Source: Ruminococcus sp.
GTDB lineage: Bacteria > Bacillota > Clostridia > Oscillospirales > Acutalibacteraceae
Assembly (NCBI GenBank): GCA_004556705.1
Contig: SFGA01000049.1
Span: forward strand, 1-19,691
Length of the DNA stretch: 19,691 bases
Reading direction: 5' to 3'
This document shows, one piece after another, positions 7,509-13,644 of this stretch. A model generated the notes under the pieces. That model worked only from the letters and a program-made list of their open reading frames with translations, had not been told where the DNA came from and did no database searches. Positions within the stretch are counted from its first letter, which is position 1, and the number at the start of each line of letters is the position of its first letter. Position numbers and translations under genes: made by a program.

Positions 7509-7522
7509 GGGGCACCCCCTAA
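7505..7522 (+). other. oriT-like perfect inverted repeat
   Basis: TTAGGGGG (7505-7512), a CA spacer and CCCCCTAA (7515-7522) form a perfect 8-bp-arm palindrome, followed by AAACCCCTG. It lies about 40 bp upstream of the MobC-like gene, where origins of transfer of mobilizable elements usually sit (inverted repeat beside a nick site, next to mob genes). It also overlaps the stop codon of the putative peptide gene and could act as a terminator, but no T-run follows. The oriT assignment is inference. Confidence 0.45.
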
Positions 7523-7564
7523 AACCCCTGAAAAAAATAAATCAAGGAAGGATGATGTTAATTC

Positions 7565-7921
7565 ATGGAGAAGAAAACAGAAAGAATCAAGTTTTGGCTG
7601 ACAGATAAGGAACTGAAACAAATTGACCGCAAAGCGAAAAAACTCGGTATGAATCGCTCCGAGTATATTCGTTATCTCATCGCTAACTGCAAGCTTGTTC
7701 ACACGCCGGACATCGATTATGAAAGTTACTACAACAGACTTAAATTAATCAGCGATAAGATAAACAACCACCTGATATTCCTGAATCAAACCGGCACATT
7801 GGACGAGCCGCAGTTTCATAAGCTCTGCGAGGAGGCGGTGGAAACAGCAAAACAACTATCTGATGAGCTTACCGAAAAGTTGGATATTGAAATCGAAAAA
7901 TCAAAGGAGGTGAAGGCTTGA
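7565..7921 (+). CDS. MobC-like relaxosome accessory protein
   Basis: A 118-aa protein. The N-terminal 40 residues (KFWLTDKELKQIDRKAKKLG, then MNRSEYIRYLI) have the beta strand plus two-helix pattern of ribbon-helix-helix proteins, as in the MobC family of plasmids and integrative elements. The rest is helical (NRLKLISDKINNHLIFLNQ, and EEAVETAKQLSDELTEKLD) and suits dimer or relaxase contacts. Such proteins bind oriT and help the relaxase. An AAGGAAGGATGATG region upstream provides the ribosome site. The stop overlaps the next start (TTGA at 7918-7921). The preceding palindrome and repeats are its likely binding region. The relaxase usually adjacent to MobC is missing. Confidence 0.75.
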   Translation: MEKKTERIKFWLTDKELKQIDRKAKKLGMNRSEYIRYLIANCKLVHTPDIDYESYYNRLKLISDKINNHLIFLNQTGTLDEPQFHKLCEEAVETAKQLSDELTEKLDIEIEKSKEVKA

Positions 7922-8246
7922 GAAACGGAAAGCACTATGTCCCTGTTCGGATGACAAAAGCCGAAAAAGAGAATTTCTTAAGGCTCAGTAAACTATGCAA
8001 CGCCCCTGAGAAAACAGTTCTGTATTGGCTTGTAAATGACATGATTGTGAGACCTTTTTCAAAATATCAAATCTGATGCGTAGACTGGAAACTAATGTAG
8101 ATCATATTTGGCTCGGCCGCAGTGATTTATCGGAAGCGATAAAAACGAAATATTACAAGTTATCAAAAACGTTGAACAATTACGATTGCGAAATCCTTTT
8201 CAAAGGATTATTTGCAGAAGCACACTACGGCGAAGACCGTAAATAA
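7918..8246 (+). pseudogene. Frameshifted (or recoded) small DNA-binding protein of the mob module
   Basis: Two short overlapping frames. The first (7918-8076, TTG start, 52 aa) follows AAGGAGGTG and begins RHH-like: YVPVRMTKAEKENFLRLSKL. The second (8076-8246, 56 aa, ATG in a TGATG overlap) begins MRRLETNVDHIWLGRSDLSE. Adding one T to the T5 run at 8055-8059 joins them into a continuous protein of about 109 aa with junction VRPFFKISNLMRRLE, close to MobC-like length and layout. A one-base deletion, a sequencing error or programmed slippage would explain this. Alternatively these are two genuine coupled small genes. No family is recognised for the C-terminal half. Confidence 0.5.
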
Positions 8247-8267
8247 CAAAATTGAAAGGCAGTAATT

Positions 8268-8354
8268 ATGAAACACACAAACCAAACTGCCGTTTCAATC
8301 ATATTTTTCTATACACAATTTTCTACAAGAGACGGCAGACAAAAAGAAAAATGA
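8268..8354 (+). CDS. Possible 28-aa small protein
   Basis: The ATG at 8268 follows GAAAGGCAG and opens a 28-codon frame with a hydrophobic centre (AVSIIFFYTQF) and a basic end (RDGRQKEK). It fills the gap between the frameshifted gene and the ParB-like gene, with the next ribosome site directly after it. It could be a genuine small protein of the element or a translated leader for the ParB-like gene. There is no homology evidence. Confidence 0.3.
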   Translation: MKHTNQTAVSIIFFYTQFSTRDGRQKEK

Positions 8355-8375
8355 ATTACGAAAGGATTATGTTGA

Positions 8376-9269
8376 ATGAAAAACGAAACCAAGATGTCTG
8401 CCGAAAAGGTAGTAAATGAAACCTTAAAGCAACCCAAACCGAAGCTAATGAACATTAAAATTGAGAAGCTTCACCCGTTTGAGAATCACCCGTATAAGGT
8501 GCTGGACGATGAGTCTATGAAAGAACTTGTCGGGAGTATCAAAGAATACGGACTCTTGAACAGAATCATTGTCAGACCAATGGACGATGCCCCCGAGGAA
8601 TACGAAATCATCTCCGGACACCGCAGAGTACACGCCGCAGATCTTCTTGAAATGAAAGAAGTCCCTGCGGTTGTTCATTTTATTGACCGTGACGAGGCCA
8701 CGGTTATGATGGTAGATTCCAACTGTCAGCGTGAGAATCTGACGCTTATGGAAAAGGCTCGTTCTTACCGTATGAAGCTGGATGCAATCAGACATCAAGG
8801 AGCTTCTCGACAGAGTGTCGAGAAGTCAGAAGTGAGTGCAGAGTTGATTTCTGATACTGATAGCGGAAGAACTGTCCAACGCCTTATTCGCCTAACCTAC
8901 CTTGTTCCCGAACTGCAGGAGTATGTGGACGGCGGCAAGATGAAAATGCTTCCGGCTTATGAACTCTCATTCCTTGATGAAGAAGCACAGAGAGATATTG
9001 TTGACCGTATCACCGAAACCGAAACTTTTCCATCCCACGCACAAGCTCGCCGTATGCGAAGATCATTTGAAGAAGGCAAGCTTGACTATGATGCCGTAAC
9101 CGAAATCATGAACGAGCTGAAACCAAACCAAGTGGAAAAACTCAAAATACCGATGGACGATATACGCAAGTATGTGCCGAAATCCATGACACCCTCTGAA
9201 ATGCAGGCATACCTTCTCAAACTCGTAAAACAGGACTACGAGCGTCAGCATACCCGCGACGCGAGATAA
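8376..9269 (+). CDS. ParB/RepB/Spo0J-family protein
   Basis: A 297-aa protein with a ParB N-terminal nuclease-like/CTPase domain. The start of the domain is IKIEKLHPFENHPYKV (27-42), with SIKEYGLLNRIIVRP (54-68), box II ISGHRRVHAADLL (79-91) and DSNCQREN (114-121). A helical central part (about 150-235) corresponds to the ParB HTH region. On integrative elements such proteins serve stability, replication control or transcriptional silencing; a matching ParA is not seen in the window. The ATG at 8376 has GAAAGGATT upstream. Its stop at 9269 lies inside the ribosome site of the next gene, so it is co-transcribed with the small protein and recombinase. Confidence 0.85.
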   Translation: MKNETKMSAEKVVNETLKQPKPKLMNIKIEKLHPFENHPYKVLDDESMKELVGSIKEYGLLNRIIVRPMDDAPEEYEIISGHRRVHAADLLEMKEVPAVVHFIDRDEATVMMVDSNCQRENLTLMEKARSYRMKLDAIRHQGASRQSVEKSEVSAELISDTDSGRTVQRLIRLTYLVPELQEYVDGGKMKMLPAYELSFLDEEAQRDIVDRITETETFPSHAQARRMRRSFEEGKLDYDAVTEIMNELKPNQVEKLKIPMDDIRKYVPKSMTPSEMQAYLLKLVKQDYERQHTRDAR

Positions 9270-9280
9270 GGAGTGTGCCT

Positions 9281-9538
9281 ATGGATAAGTTTATTGTAGG
9301 CTTCGGAAGTGCGCCGCGAGAGTATGTCATTAACGGAGTGAGATATGTAGTTGAGTCAAGATTTCAAAAGCCGAATTATAAAAAGCCAAGAGAGAATACC
9401 CTGCTGAATAACCGTATCGGTAATTATCTCACAAGCGATTTCGCAGATTTGCCGTCTGTCGATACAGATAATATAATAGACACTGAATATGATTGTACGG
9501 CTGCTGGGAAGGAGGAAAACAATGCAGCCGAAAACTAA
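9281..9538 (+). CDS. Small conserved-type element protein of unknown function
   Basis: An 85-aa protein starting MDKFIVGFGSAPREYVINGV, with an N-terminal beta-rich segment and an acidic, Asn-rich tail (TDNIIDTEYD). The ATG at 9281 is preferred over a GTG at 9275 because AAGGAG (9268-9273) is 7 nt upstream of the former and almost touches the latter. It overlaps the recombinase start by 17 nt, so the two are probably translationally coupled. I do not recognise a family. Its place between ParB and the recombinase suggests an accessory part in excision or regulation, which is inference. Confidence 0.65.
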   Translation: MDKFIVGFGSAPREYVINGVRYVVESRFQKPNYKKPRENTLLNNRIGNYLTSDFADLPSVDTDNIIDTEYDCTAAGKEENNAAEN

Positions 9539-11186
9539 AAAAGACAAAATCGGGATAACGGCGCTTTACTGCCGTTTGTCCCGTGACGATGGGATGGACG
9601 GCGAAAGCAATTCCATCGTAAACCAAAAGAATCTACTCTTGCAAAAGGCAAAGGAAAAAGGACTGACCGACACAAAGTTCTATGTGGATGACGGATATAC
9701 GGGAACCAACTTCAACCGACCGGGATTTCAACAACTGCTTTCCGATATCGAGGCAGGATATATTTACGCCGTAATGGTAAAAGACCTATCCCGACTCGGA
9801 CGAGATTATGTTTCGGTAGGAAATTACACCGATGTATATTTCCCTGATCATGACATTCGGTTTATTGCCGTTAATGACGGCATTGACAGTGAAGAGGGCG
9901 AAAGCGAAATCGCCCCATTTAAGAACATTCTTAATGAGATGTATGCACGGGATATTTCAAAGAAGATTCGTTCCTCGCACCGCTTGCGCGGCTCTATGGG
10001 AGAGCCGTTATCTCAGCCGCCTTACGGATATATGAAATCCGCTGAAAACAAAAAGAAGTGGGTTATTGACCCGGAGGCGGCGGATGTGGTGAAAAGCATT
10101 TTCAAAATGTGCCTTGAAGGAAAAGGTAACGAAACAATAGCACGAATCCTGCAGGAACAGAAGGTTCTTGTTCCCATGGCATATTGGCAAAGCAAGGGGC
10201 TTCCGAGAGGCGGTAAGAAAACACAACCAAACCCGTATAAGTGGTGTAAGACAACAATAGAACGGATTCTGTCTCAGCAGGAATACTGCGGGGATGTTAT
10301 CAATTTCAAAACCTGTTCCAAGGCAATATTCAAGGATGTCCACGAACCGATTATTGCACGGAACGATTTTGAAAAGGTGCAAACCCTAATATCCAAAACA
10401 AAGCGCAGAGCACCGAAACCTAAAAACGGTGAGAAAAGTATCTTTTGTGATTTGCTGTTCTGCGGAGACTGTCACGGCAAACTCCGTCATCATACGAATA
10501 CAATCAACAAAGATATACACTATTTCGTTTGTTCTAACAACAAGGTGGATTACAGAGGCGAGTGCCCCGGCAGACACTATGTCAGAGCGGATGCTATTGA
10601 GCAGGTTGTTATGCTTGAACTTCGCAGAATGGCGGAATTCCTCGAATCGGACGAAGAAGCCTTTGCCGAGCTTCTTGCCCAAAAGACCGACAAGGAACTA
10701 TTGAGAGAAAAGAAACACGACGAAGAGGAGTTTCAAAAAGCAATCGTGCGAAACGAAACCGTATCCAATCTATACGAAAAGCTATATGAGGACAACGCCA
10801 CCGGCAAGGTAAGCGATGAATGGTTTATGCAGTTGTCCCACAAGTACGAGGTAGAACGGCTGGAACTGAAGGCCAAGATAAAAACTCTCCGTCAAAAGCT
10901 TTCCGAATGCGGACAATGTGAAAGAGACCGTGAAACCTTTACCTCAGCAATCCGCAGGTTCATGAGAATGGACAGGCTGACCGCACCGCTTCTCAGGGAA
11001 CTTATAGACCACATTGATGTGTTTGAAACAGAAGGCACCGGCAAAAGCAGGACTCAGAGAATCGTAATCTACTATCGCTTTGTCGGATATGCGGAAATAC
11101 CCGAGGTATCTCAAAAGAAGCGCATCAAAGCCGATACCCGCAAAGGCGTTGCCGTGGAGTATCTCACCGAGCCGCTACCGGCATAG
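9522..11186 (+). CDS. Large serine recombinase (TndX/TnpX type)
   Basis: A 554-aa site-specific recombinase that would integrate and excise the element by double-strand exchange through a phosphoserine link. The resolvase domain (about 10-155) has the catalytic serine in YCRLSRDD (S20) and the conserved KDLSRLGRD and NDGIDS. The recombinase domain (about 165-270) includes PPYGYM. A zinc ribbon (about 310-345) has paired cysteines CGDC and CSNN...C. A helical coiled-coil region (about 380-480) and a basic C-terminus follow. Length matches TndX of Tn5397 (about 530 aa). The start at 9522 has GGGAAGGAGG 7-8 nt upstream; an earlier in-frame ATG at 9489 lacks one. As the last gene before the tRNA cluster it marks the right part of the element. 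Confidence 0.93.
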   Translation: MQPKTKKDKIGITALYCRLSRDDGMDGESNSIVNQKNLLLQKAKEKGLTDTKFYVDDGYTGTNFNRPGFQQLLSDIEAGYIYAVMVKDLSRLGRDYVSVGNYTDVYFPDHDIRFIAVNDGIDSEEGESEIAPFKNILNEMYARDISKKIRSSHRLRGSMGEPLSQPPYGYMKSAENKKKWVIDPEAADVVKSIFKMCLEGKGNETIARILQEQKVLVPMAYWQSKGLPRGGKKTQPNPYKWCKTTIERILSQQEYCGDVINFKTCSKAIFKDVHEPIIARNDFEKVQTLISKTKRRAPKPKNGEKSIFCDLLFCGDCHGKLRHHTNTINKDIHYFVCSNNKVDYRGECPGRHYVRADAIEQVVMLELRRMAEFLESDEEAFAELLAQKTDKELLREKKHDEEEFQKAIVRNETVSNLYEKLYEDNATGKVSDEWFMQLSHKYEVERLELKAKIKTLRQKLSECGQCERDRETFTSAIRRFMRMDRLTAPLLRELIDHIDVFETEGTGKSRTQRIVIYYRFVGYAEIPEVSQKKRIKADTRKGVAVEYLTEPLPA

Positions 11187-11191
11187 CAAAA

Positions 11192-11212
11192 GAGCAGGCA
11201 AACCGCCTGCTC
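11192..11212. terminator. Hairpin terminator after the recombinase
   Basis: GAGCAGGC (11192-11199) and GCCTGCTC (11205-11212) are perfect arms around a 5-nt loop, 6 nt after the recombinase stop. The plus strand lacks a T-run, but the minus strand reads CTTTTG after the hairpin, so it may stop readthrough from the tRNA side. It could also lie close to the right end of the element. Confidence 0.6.
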
Positions 11213-11232
11213 ATACATAAAACCGTATCATG

Positions 11233-11276
11233 AAAAAAATCGAGTATCCATAAGTGAAATCCCTTATGAATACTCG
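11233..11276 (-). terminator. Minus-strand terminator beside the tRNA-Gln 3' fragment
   Basis: CGAGTAT-C-CATAAG and CTTATG-A-ATACTCG (11241-11276) form a long hairpin. Read on the minus strand it is followed by seven T (plus-strand A-run 11233-11239). It begins just past the CCA end of the truncated tRNA-Gln copy at 11280, exactly where a tRNA terminator should be. It is probably the original host terminator of tRNA-Gln. Confidence 0.75.
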
Positions 11277-11279
11277 ATA

Positions 11280-11301
11280 TGGCTGGGGTGGCAGGATTCG
11301 A
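11280..11301 (-). repeat. tRNA-Gln 3'-end fragment, 22-bp direct repeat copy 1 (att-like)
   Basis: These 22 bp are identical to 11433-11454 and cover the T-loop, T-stem, acceptor 3' strand, discriminator and CCA of tRNA-Gln on the minus strand. Sequence identity ends at the TTCGA of the T-loop. Duplication of a tRNA 3' end is the usual footprint of element integration. No complete tRNA extends to the right from here. Confidence 0.8.
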
Positions 11302-11318
11302 CAAGGCAAGCCTTGTCG
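11299..11318. repeat. Perfect 9-bp-arm palindrome at the repeat junction
   Basis: CGACAAGGC (11299-11307), AA, and GCCTTGTCG (11310-11318) form a perfect inverted repeat whose first three bases are the last three of the 22-bp tRNA repeat. A second short palindrome, TTTTGC-TTC-GCAAAA, lies at 11341-11355. These may be recombinase or excision-factor sites of a lost element. Function is inferred from location only. Confidence 0.5.
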
Positions 11319-11394
11319 CTTGCAACAATTTATATGTCCCTTTTGCTTCGCAAAAGATGGACTAATCGGTTCTAATCCTGCCGAAAATCCAAAC

Positions 11395-11432
11395 AAAAAA
11401 ATAACAGGCACAGTTTTGTGTCTGTTATTTTT
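11395..11432 (-). terminator. Terminator of tRNA-Gln (near-symmetrical)
   Basis: AAAAAATAACAGGCACA pairs with TGTGTCTGTTATTTTTT around a short loop, with T-runs available on both strands. It begins one base beyond the CCA end of the intact tRNA-Gln on the minus strand. Confidence 0.8.
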
Positions 11433-11454
11433 TGGCTGGGGTGGCAGGATTCGA
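11433..11454 (-). repeat. 22-bp direct repeat copy 2 (3' end of intact tRNA-Gln)
   Basis: Exact match of 11280-11301, starting at the CCA end and ending in the T-loop. The copies are 153 bp apart start to start. Confidence 0.8.
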
Positions 11455-11507
11455 ACCTACGAATGCAGCAGTCAAAGTGCTGTGTCTTACCGCTTGACGA
11501 CACCCCA
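11433..11507 (-). tRNA. tRNA-Gln(UUG)
   Basis: On the minus strand the acceptor TGGGGTG pairs with CACCCCA, the discriminator is G, and CCA is encoded (plus-strand TGG 11433-11435). The anticodon stem CAGCA/TGCTG encloses the loop CTTTGAC with anticodon TTG. The T-arm contains GGTTCGAATCC. Its 3' 22 bp are duplicated at 11280-11301. It is separated from the His-Arg pair by its own upstream terminator and so probably has a separate promoter in the AT-rich 11508-11610 stretch. Confidence 0.95.
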
Positions 11508-11612
11508 ATATTAAGTTTGTTATTTATTTTGATTATCCCGAAATATTCTAATATTATAAAGCATTTTAATATTCCAAAATATTCAAATATTCCGAAAAGT
11601 TATTTGATAGTG

Positions 11613-11646
11613 AAAACTCCGCCAAATCTTATTGACAGGCGGAGTT
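11613..11646 (-). terminator. Terminator of the tRNA Arg-His transcript
   Basis: AACTCCGCC (11615-11623) and GGCGGAGTT (11638-11646) are perfect 9-bp arms. On the minus strand the hairpin is followed by TTTTCAC. It lies 8 nt beyond the encoded CCA of tRNA-His. Confidence 0.75.
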
Positions 11647-11653
11647 AAATCAG

Positions 11654-11731
11654 TGGGGTGGATAGTCGGATTCGAACCGACGGTCTTCAGTGCCACAAAC
11701 TGACGCGTTAACCAACTACGCTATACCCACC
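11654..11731 (-). tRNA. tRNA-His(GUG)
   Basis: On the minus strand there is the extra G(-1) typical of tRNA-His, then acceptor GTGGGTA pairing with TATCCAC (one G-U), C73 and encoded CCA (plus-strand 11654-11656). The anticodon stem TCAGT/ACTGA encloses TTGTGGC with anticodon GTG. The T-arm is GTCGGTTCGAATCCGAC. It is co-transcribed with tRNA-Arg 9 nt upstream. Confidence 0.95.
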
Positions 11732-11740
11732 ATACAGCAT

Positions 11741-11817
11741 TGGCGCGCTGAGAGGGACTCGAACCCCCGACCCTCTGCTTAGAAGGCAGATGCTCTATCC
11801 AGCTGAGCTATCAGCGC
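11741..11817 (-). tRNA. tRNA-Arg(UCU)
   Basis: On the minus strand the acceptor GCGCTGA pairs with TCAGCGC, with G73 and encoded CCA (plus-strand 11741-11743). The D-arm is TAGCTCAGCTGGATAGAGCA. The anticodon stem TCTGC/GCAGA encloses CTTCTAA with anticodon TCT. The T-arm contains GGGTTCGAGTCCC. It is the first gene of the Arg-His transcript, about 20 nt below a consensus promoter. Confidence 0.95.
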
Positions 11818-11836
11818 ATTTTTCGAATGCTTGAAT

Positions 11837-11865
11837 ATTATATATGTGTTGAGGCGATTTGTCAA
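11837..11865 (-). promoter_or_regulatory. Consensus sigma-A promoter of tRNA-Arg/His
   Basis: Read on the minus strand, TTGACA (plus 11860-11865) and TATAAT (plus 11837-11842) are both exact consensus hexamers with a 17-bp spacer, ending 20 bp upstream of the mature tRNA-Arg 5' end. This is the strength expected for a stable RNA gene. Confidence 0.9.
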
Positions 11866-12191
11866 GGCTTAAATTGTTTTTTCTTTATATAAACACAAAT
11901 TACACCAAAATCACATAATGTACTATGCATACCGCTGTCTTGAAATATGCTTTTATCTTTTTTATAATATGCTATATACATATAAATTCTTTTGCGACGG
12001 TGCGAATGAAGCCTCTTGTTTTGCCTTATACCAACGCTTTTTGACCTTCTTCGAGCGCGTACAAGAATATTTTAGCAAAAAACCTTATAAAAAATCAATA
12101 CTACATTTAACAATATTGTGCCTTTGTTTATCGTCTATTTTGACAATATGAACAAATTGTAAAAAAACAATGAAAATTTGAAAAAAATAAT
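11866..12191. other. Divergent intergenic region, no gene recognised
   Basis: About 325 bp of AT-rich DNA between the divergent tRNA and liv promoters. An open frame at 11918-12151 lacks a ribosome site and family features and is not supported. I see no RNA structure or strong repeat here. Confidence 0.5.
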
Positions 12192-12220
12192 TTGACAAAT
12201 TTAATATGAGTTTTTATAAT
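12192..12220 (+). promoter_or_regulatory. Consensus sigma-A promoter of the liv operon
   Basis: TTGACA (12192-12197) and TATAAT (12215-12220) are exact consensus with a 17-bp spacer. Transcription should start near 12227, leaving a leader of about 100 nt before livJ. Confidence 0.9.
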
Positions 12221-12251
12221 CTATTTATTATTTAAGGGAAGGCAATTTTTA

Positions 12252-12275
12252 ATGCTTTTCACCTTGATATTATGA
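12252..12275 (+). CDS. Possible 7-codon Leu/Ile leader peptide
   Basis: The ATG at 12252 has AGGGAAGG (12235-12242) 9 nt upstream and encodes MLFTLIL followed by TGA. Four of seven residues are leucine or isoleucine, using the less common TTA, TTG and ATA codons as well as CTT. It lies in the leader of a branched-chain amino acid transporter, which suggests translation-sensitive control. No strong downstream terminator stem is visible, so the mechanism is unproven and chance is possible for such a short frame. Confidence 0.3.
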   Translation: MLFTLIL

Positions 12276-12329
12276 GTATTTTGCAGTGTTATGCTGAAAA
12301 ATAAATTTTTAGAAAAAGAGGTTATACAA

Positions 12330-13463
12330 ATGAAAAACTTCAAAAAAGTAATCGGCGTATTATTGACACTCGCAATAGTTGTTACTTGTTTTGCTGCTTG
12401 CGGCGGTAACACAGGCAAAACTACAGGCGACAAAATCGTTGTCGGCGGAACAGGCCCCTTAACCGGTGATGCTTCTCAATACGGCATTTCGGTACAGCAG
12501 GGCGCACAGCTTGCTATTGACGAAATCAACGCAGCAGGCGGTATGAACGGAATTCAGCTTGAATTTATTATGAAAGATGATAAAGCTTTGGCTGCCGAAA
12601 CTGCAACCGCATACGACCAGTTGATGGACGCAGGTATGCAGATTTCAATCGGCTCAACCACAACAGGCTCTTGTGAGGCTTTCGCAGCAAAGGCTGTTGA
12701 GGACAATTTGTTCTTCATCACCCCCTCTGCTTCCGCAGCTTCCGTAATTGAAGGCAGAAAGAACGGCTTCCGTGTTTGCTTCGGCGATCCCGACCAGGGC
12801 GTGCTTGCGGCTGACACACTTGTAAATGATTACAAGATGAAGAATATCGGTTGCATTTATGACACATCCGATACATATTCAACAGGTGTTTACGATGCTT
12901 TCAAGGCTGAGATGGATAAACTCGGTGTTTCCTTTACAACAAAGACCTTTGACGCAGAGAACAAAAAGGATTTCTCAACACAGGTTGAGGCTCTCAAGGA
13001 TTGCGACGTAATCTTCACTCCCATCTATTATACAGAGGCAGGACTTATTGCTCGTGCTTGCGCGGCTAAGGGCGTAAACGCACTCATCTTCGGTTGCGAC
13101 GGTCTTGACAGTGTTGCAGGTCAGATTGACTCTTCAGTTACAAACGAAATCAAGTACATCACTCCCTTTGACGTTGAGAGCACAAACGAAAACATTTCTA
13201 AGTTTGTTGCAAGCTACAAGGCTAAGTACAACAAGGCTCCCGACCAGTTCGCAGCTGATGCGTATGACGCTGTTTATGTAATTTACAACGCTATGCTTAA
13301 AGCAAACATTACAGACGCTAACATTTCAGCTTCCGAGCTTTGCGACAAGGTTGCGGCTGTTCTTACAGGCGGTATGGAATTTGCGGGAACAACAGGTACA
13401 ATGACCTGGAACGCAGACGGTGCTCCGAACAAGGTTCCGACAATCGTTACCGTTAAAAAGTAA
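12330..13463 (+). CDS. livJ: Branched-chain amino acid ABC transporter, substrate-binding lipoprotein
   Basis: A 377-aa extracytoplasmic binding protein of the Leu/Ile/Val-binding family (periplasmic-binding-protein type 1 fold). The lipoprotein signal is at residues 1-24: basic KNFKK, hydrophobic VIGVLLTLAIVV and lipobox FAAC with lipidated Cys24. A Gly-rich linker follows, then IVVGGTGPLTGDASQYGI and QQGAQLAIDEINAAGGMNGI, classic for this family, and the Ser-rich ligand loop GSTTTGS (around 105-111) and FITPSASAA. The start at 12330 gives the proper signal peptide and has AAGAGG upstream; an in-frame ATG at 12291 would spoil the signal. An attenuating hairpin separates it from the permease genes. 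Expected to deliver Leu/Ile/Val to LivHM. Confidence 0.93.
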   Translation: MKNFKKVIGVLLTLAIVVTCFAACGGNTGKTTGDKIVVGGTGPLTGDASQYGISVQQGAQLAIDEINAAGGMNGIQLEFIMKDDKALAAETATAYDQLMDAGMQISIGSTTTGSCEAFAAKAVEDNLFFITPSASAASVIEGRKNGFRVCFGDPDQGVLAADTLVNDYKMKNIGCIYDTSDTYSTGVYDAFKAEMDKLGVSFTTKTFDAENKKDFSTQVEALKDCDVIFTPIYYTEAGLIARACAAKGVNALIFGCDGLDSVAGQIDSSVTNEIKYITPFDVESTNENISKFVASYKAKYNKAPDQFAADAYDAVYVIYNAMLKANITDANISASELCDKVAAVLTGGMEFAGTTGTMTWNADGAPNKVPTIVTVKK

Positions 13464-13499
13464 TTGTTTCTTGACTAAACAGCAAAAACTCATTAAAGC

Positions 13500-13543
13500 A
13501 GTCGGAGGGGATTATTATATCTTCTCCGACTTCAGCGATTTTT
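13500..13543 (+). terminator. Partial terminator (attenuator) between livJ and livH
   Basis: AGTCGGAG (13500-13507) pairs with CTCCGACT (13524-13531), followed by a weak T-run (13539-13543). Such hairpins after binding-protein genes reduce readthrough so that the binding protein is made in excess over membrane components. Confidence 0.65.
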
Positions 13544-13580
13544 AGGAGAGCTGTAAAACACGGCTTTTCTGCGAAAATCG
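13536..13580 (+). promoter_or_regulatory. Second structured segment in the livJ-livH gap
   Basis: CGATTTT (13536-13542) pairs with AAAATCG (13574-13580), with interior AGAGC/GCTTTTCT pairing possible. The 5' arm contains the T-run of the preceding hairpin, so the two structures could compete. A possible weak promoter follows (TTGACG 13596-13601, GATATA 13619-13624, 17-bp spacer). All is inferred from sequence alone. Confidence 0.35.
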
Positions 13581-13644
13581 GCTAAAATCACGCCCTTGAC
13601 GGCTACACTCGGGCAAGTGATATACCTTGTAGCAGAAAGGCTAT

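Noticed and set aside
8351..8420. Short frame beginning MNYERIML overlapping the ParB-like start
   Set aside because: It overlaps both the 28-aa frame and the ParB-like gene, lacks its own ribosome site and is very short.
11254..11648. Open frames with GWGGRIRTYEC-like sequence over the tRNA region (11254-11514 and 11418-11648)
   Set aside because: They are antisense reads through tRNA-Gln and its duplicated 3' end, a familiar source of spurious proteins; they have no ribosome site.
11918..12151. 77-codon open frame upstream of the liv promoter
   Set aside because: No ribosome site, unusual composition, and it lies in AT-rich DNA between divergent promoters.
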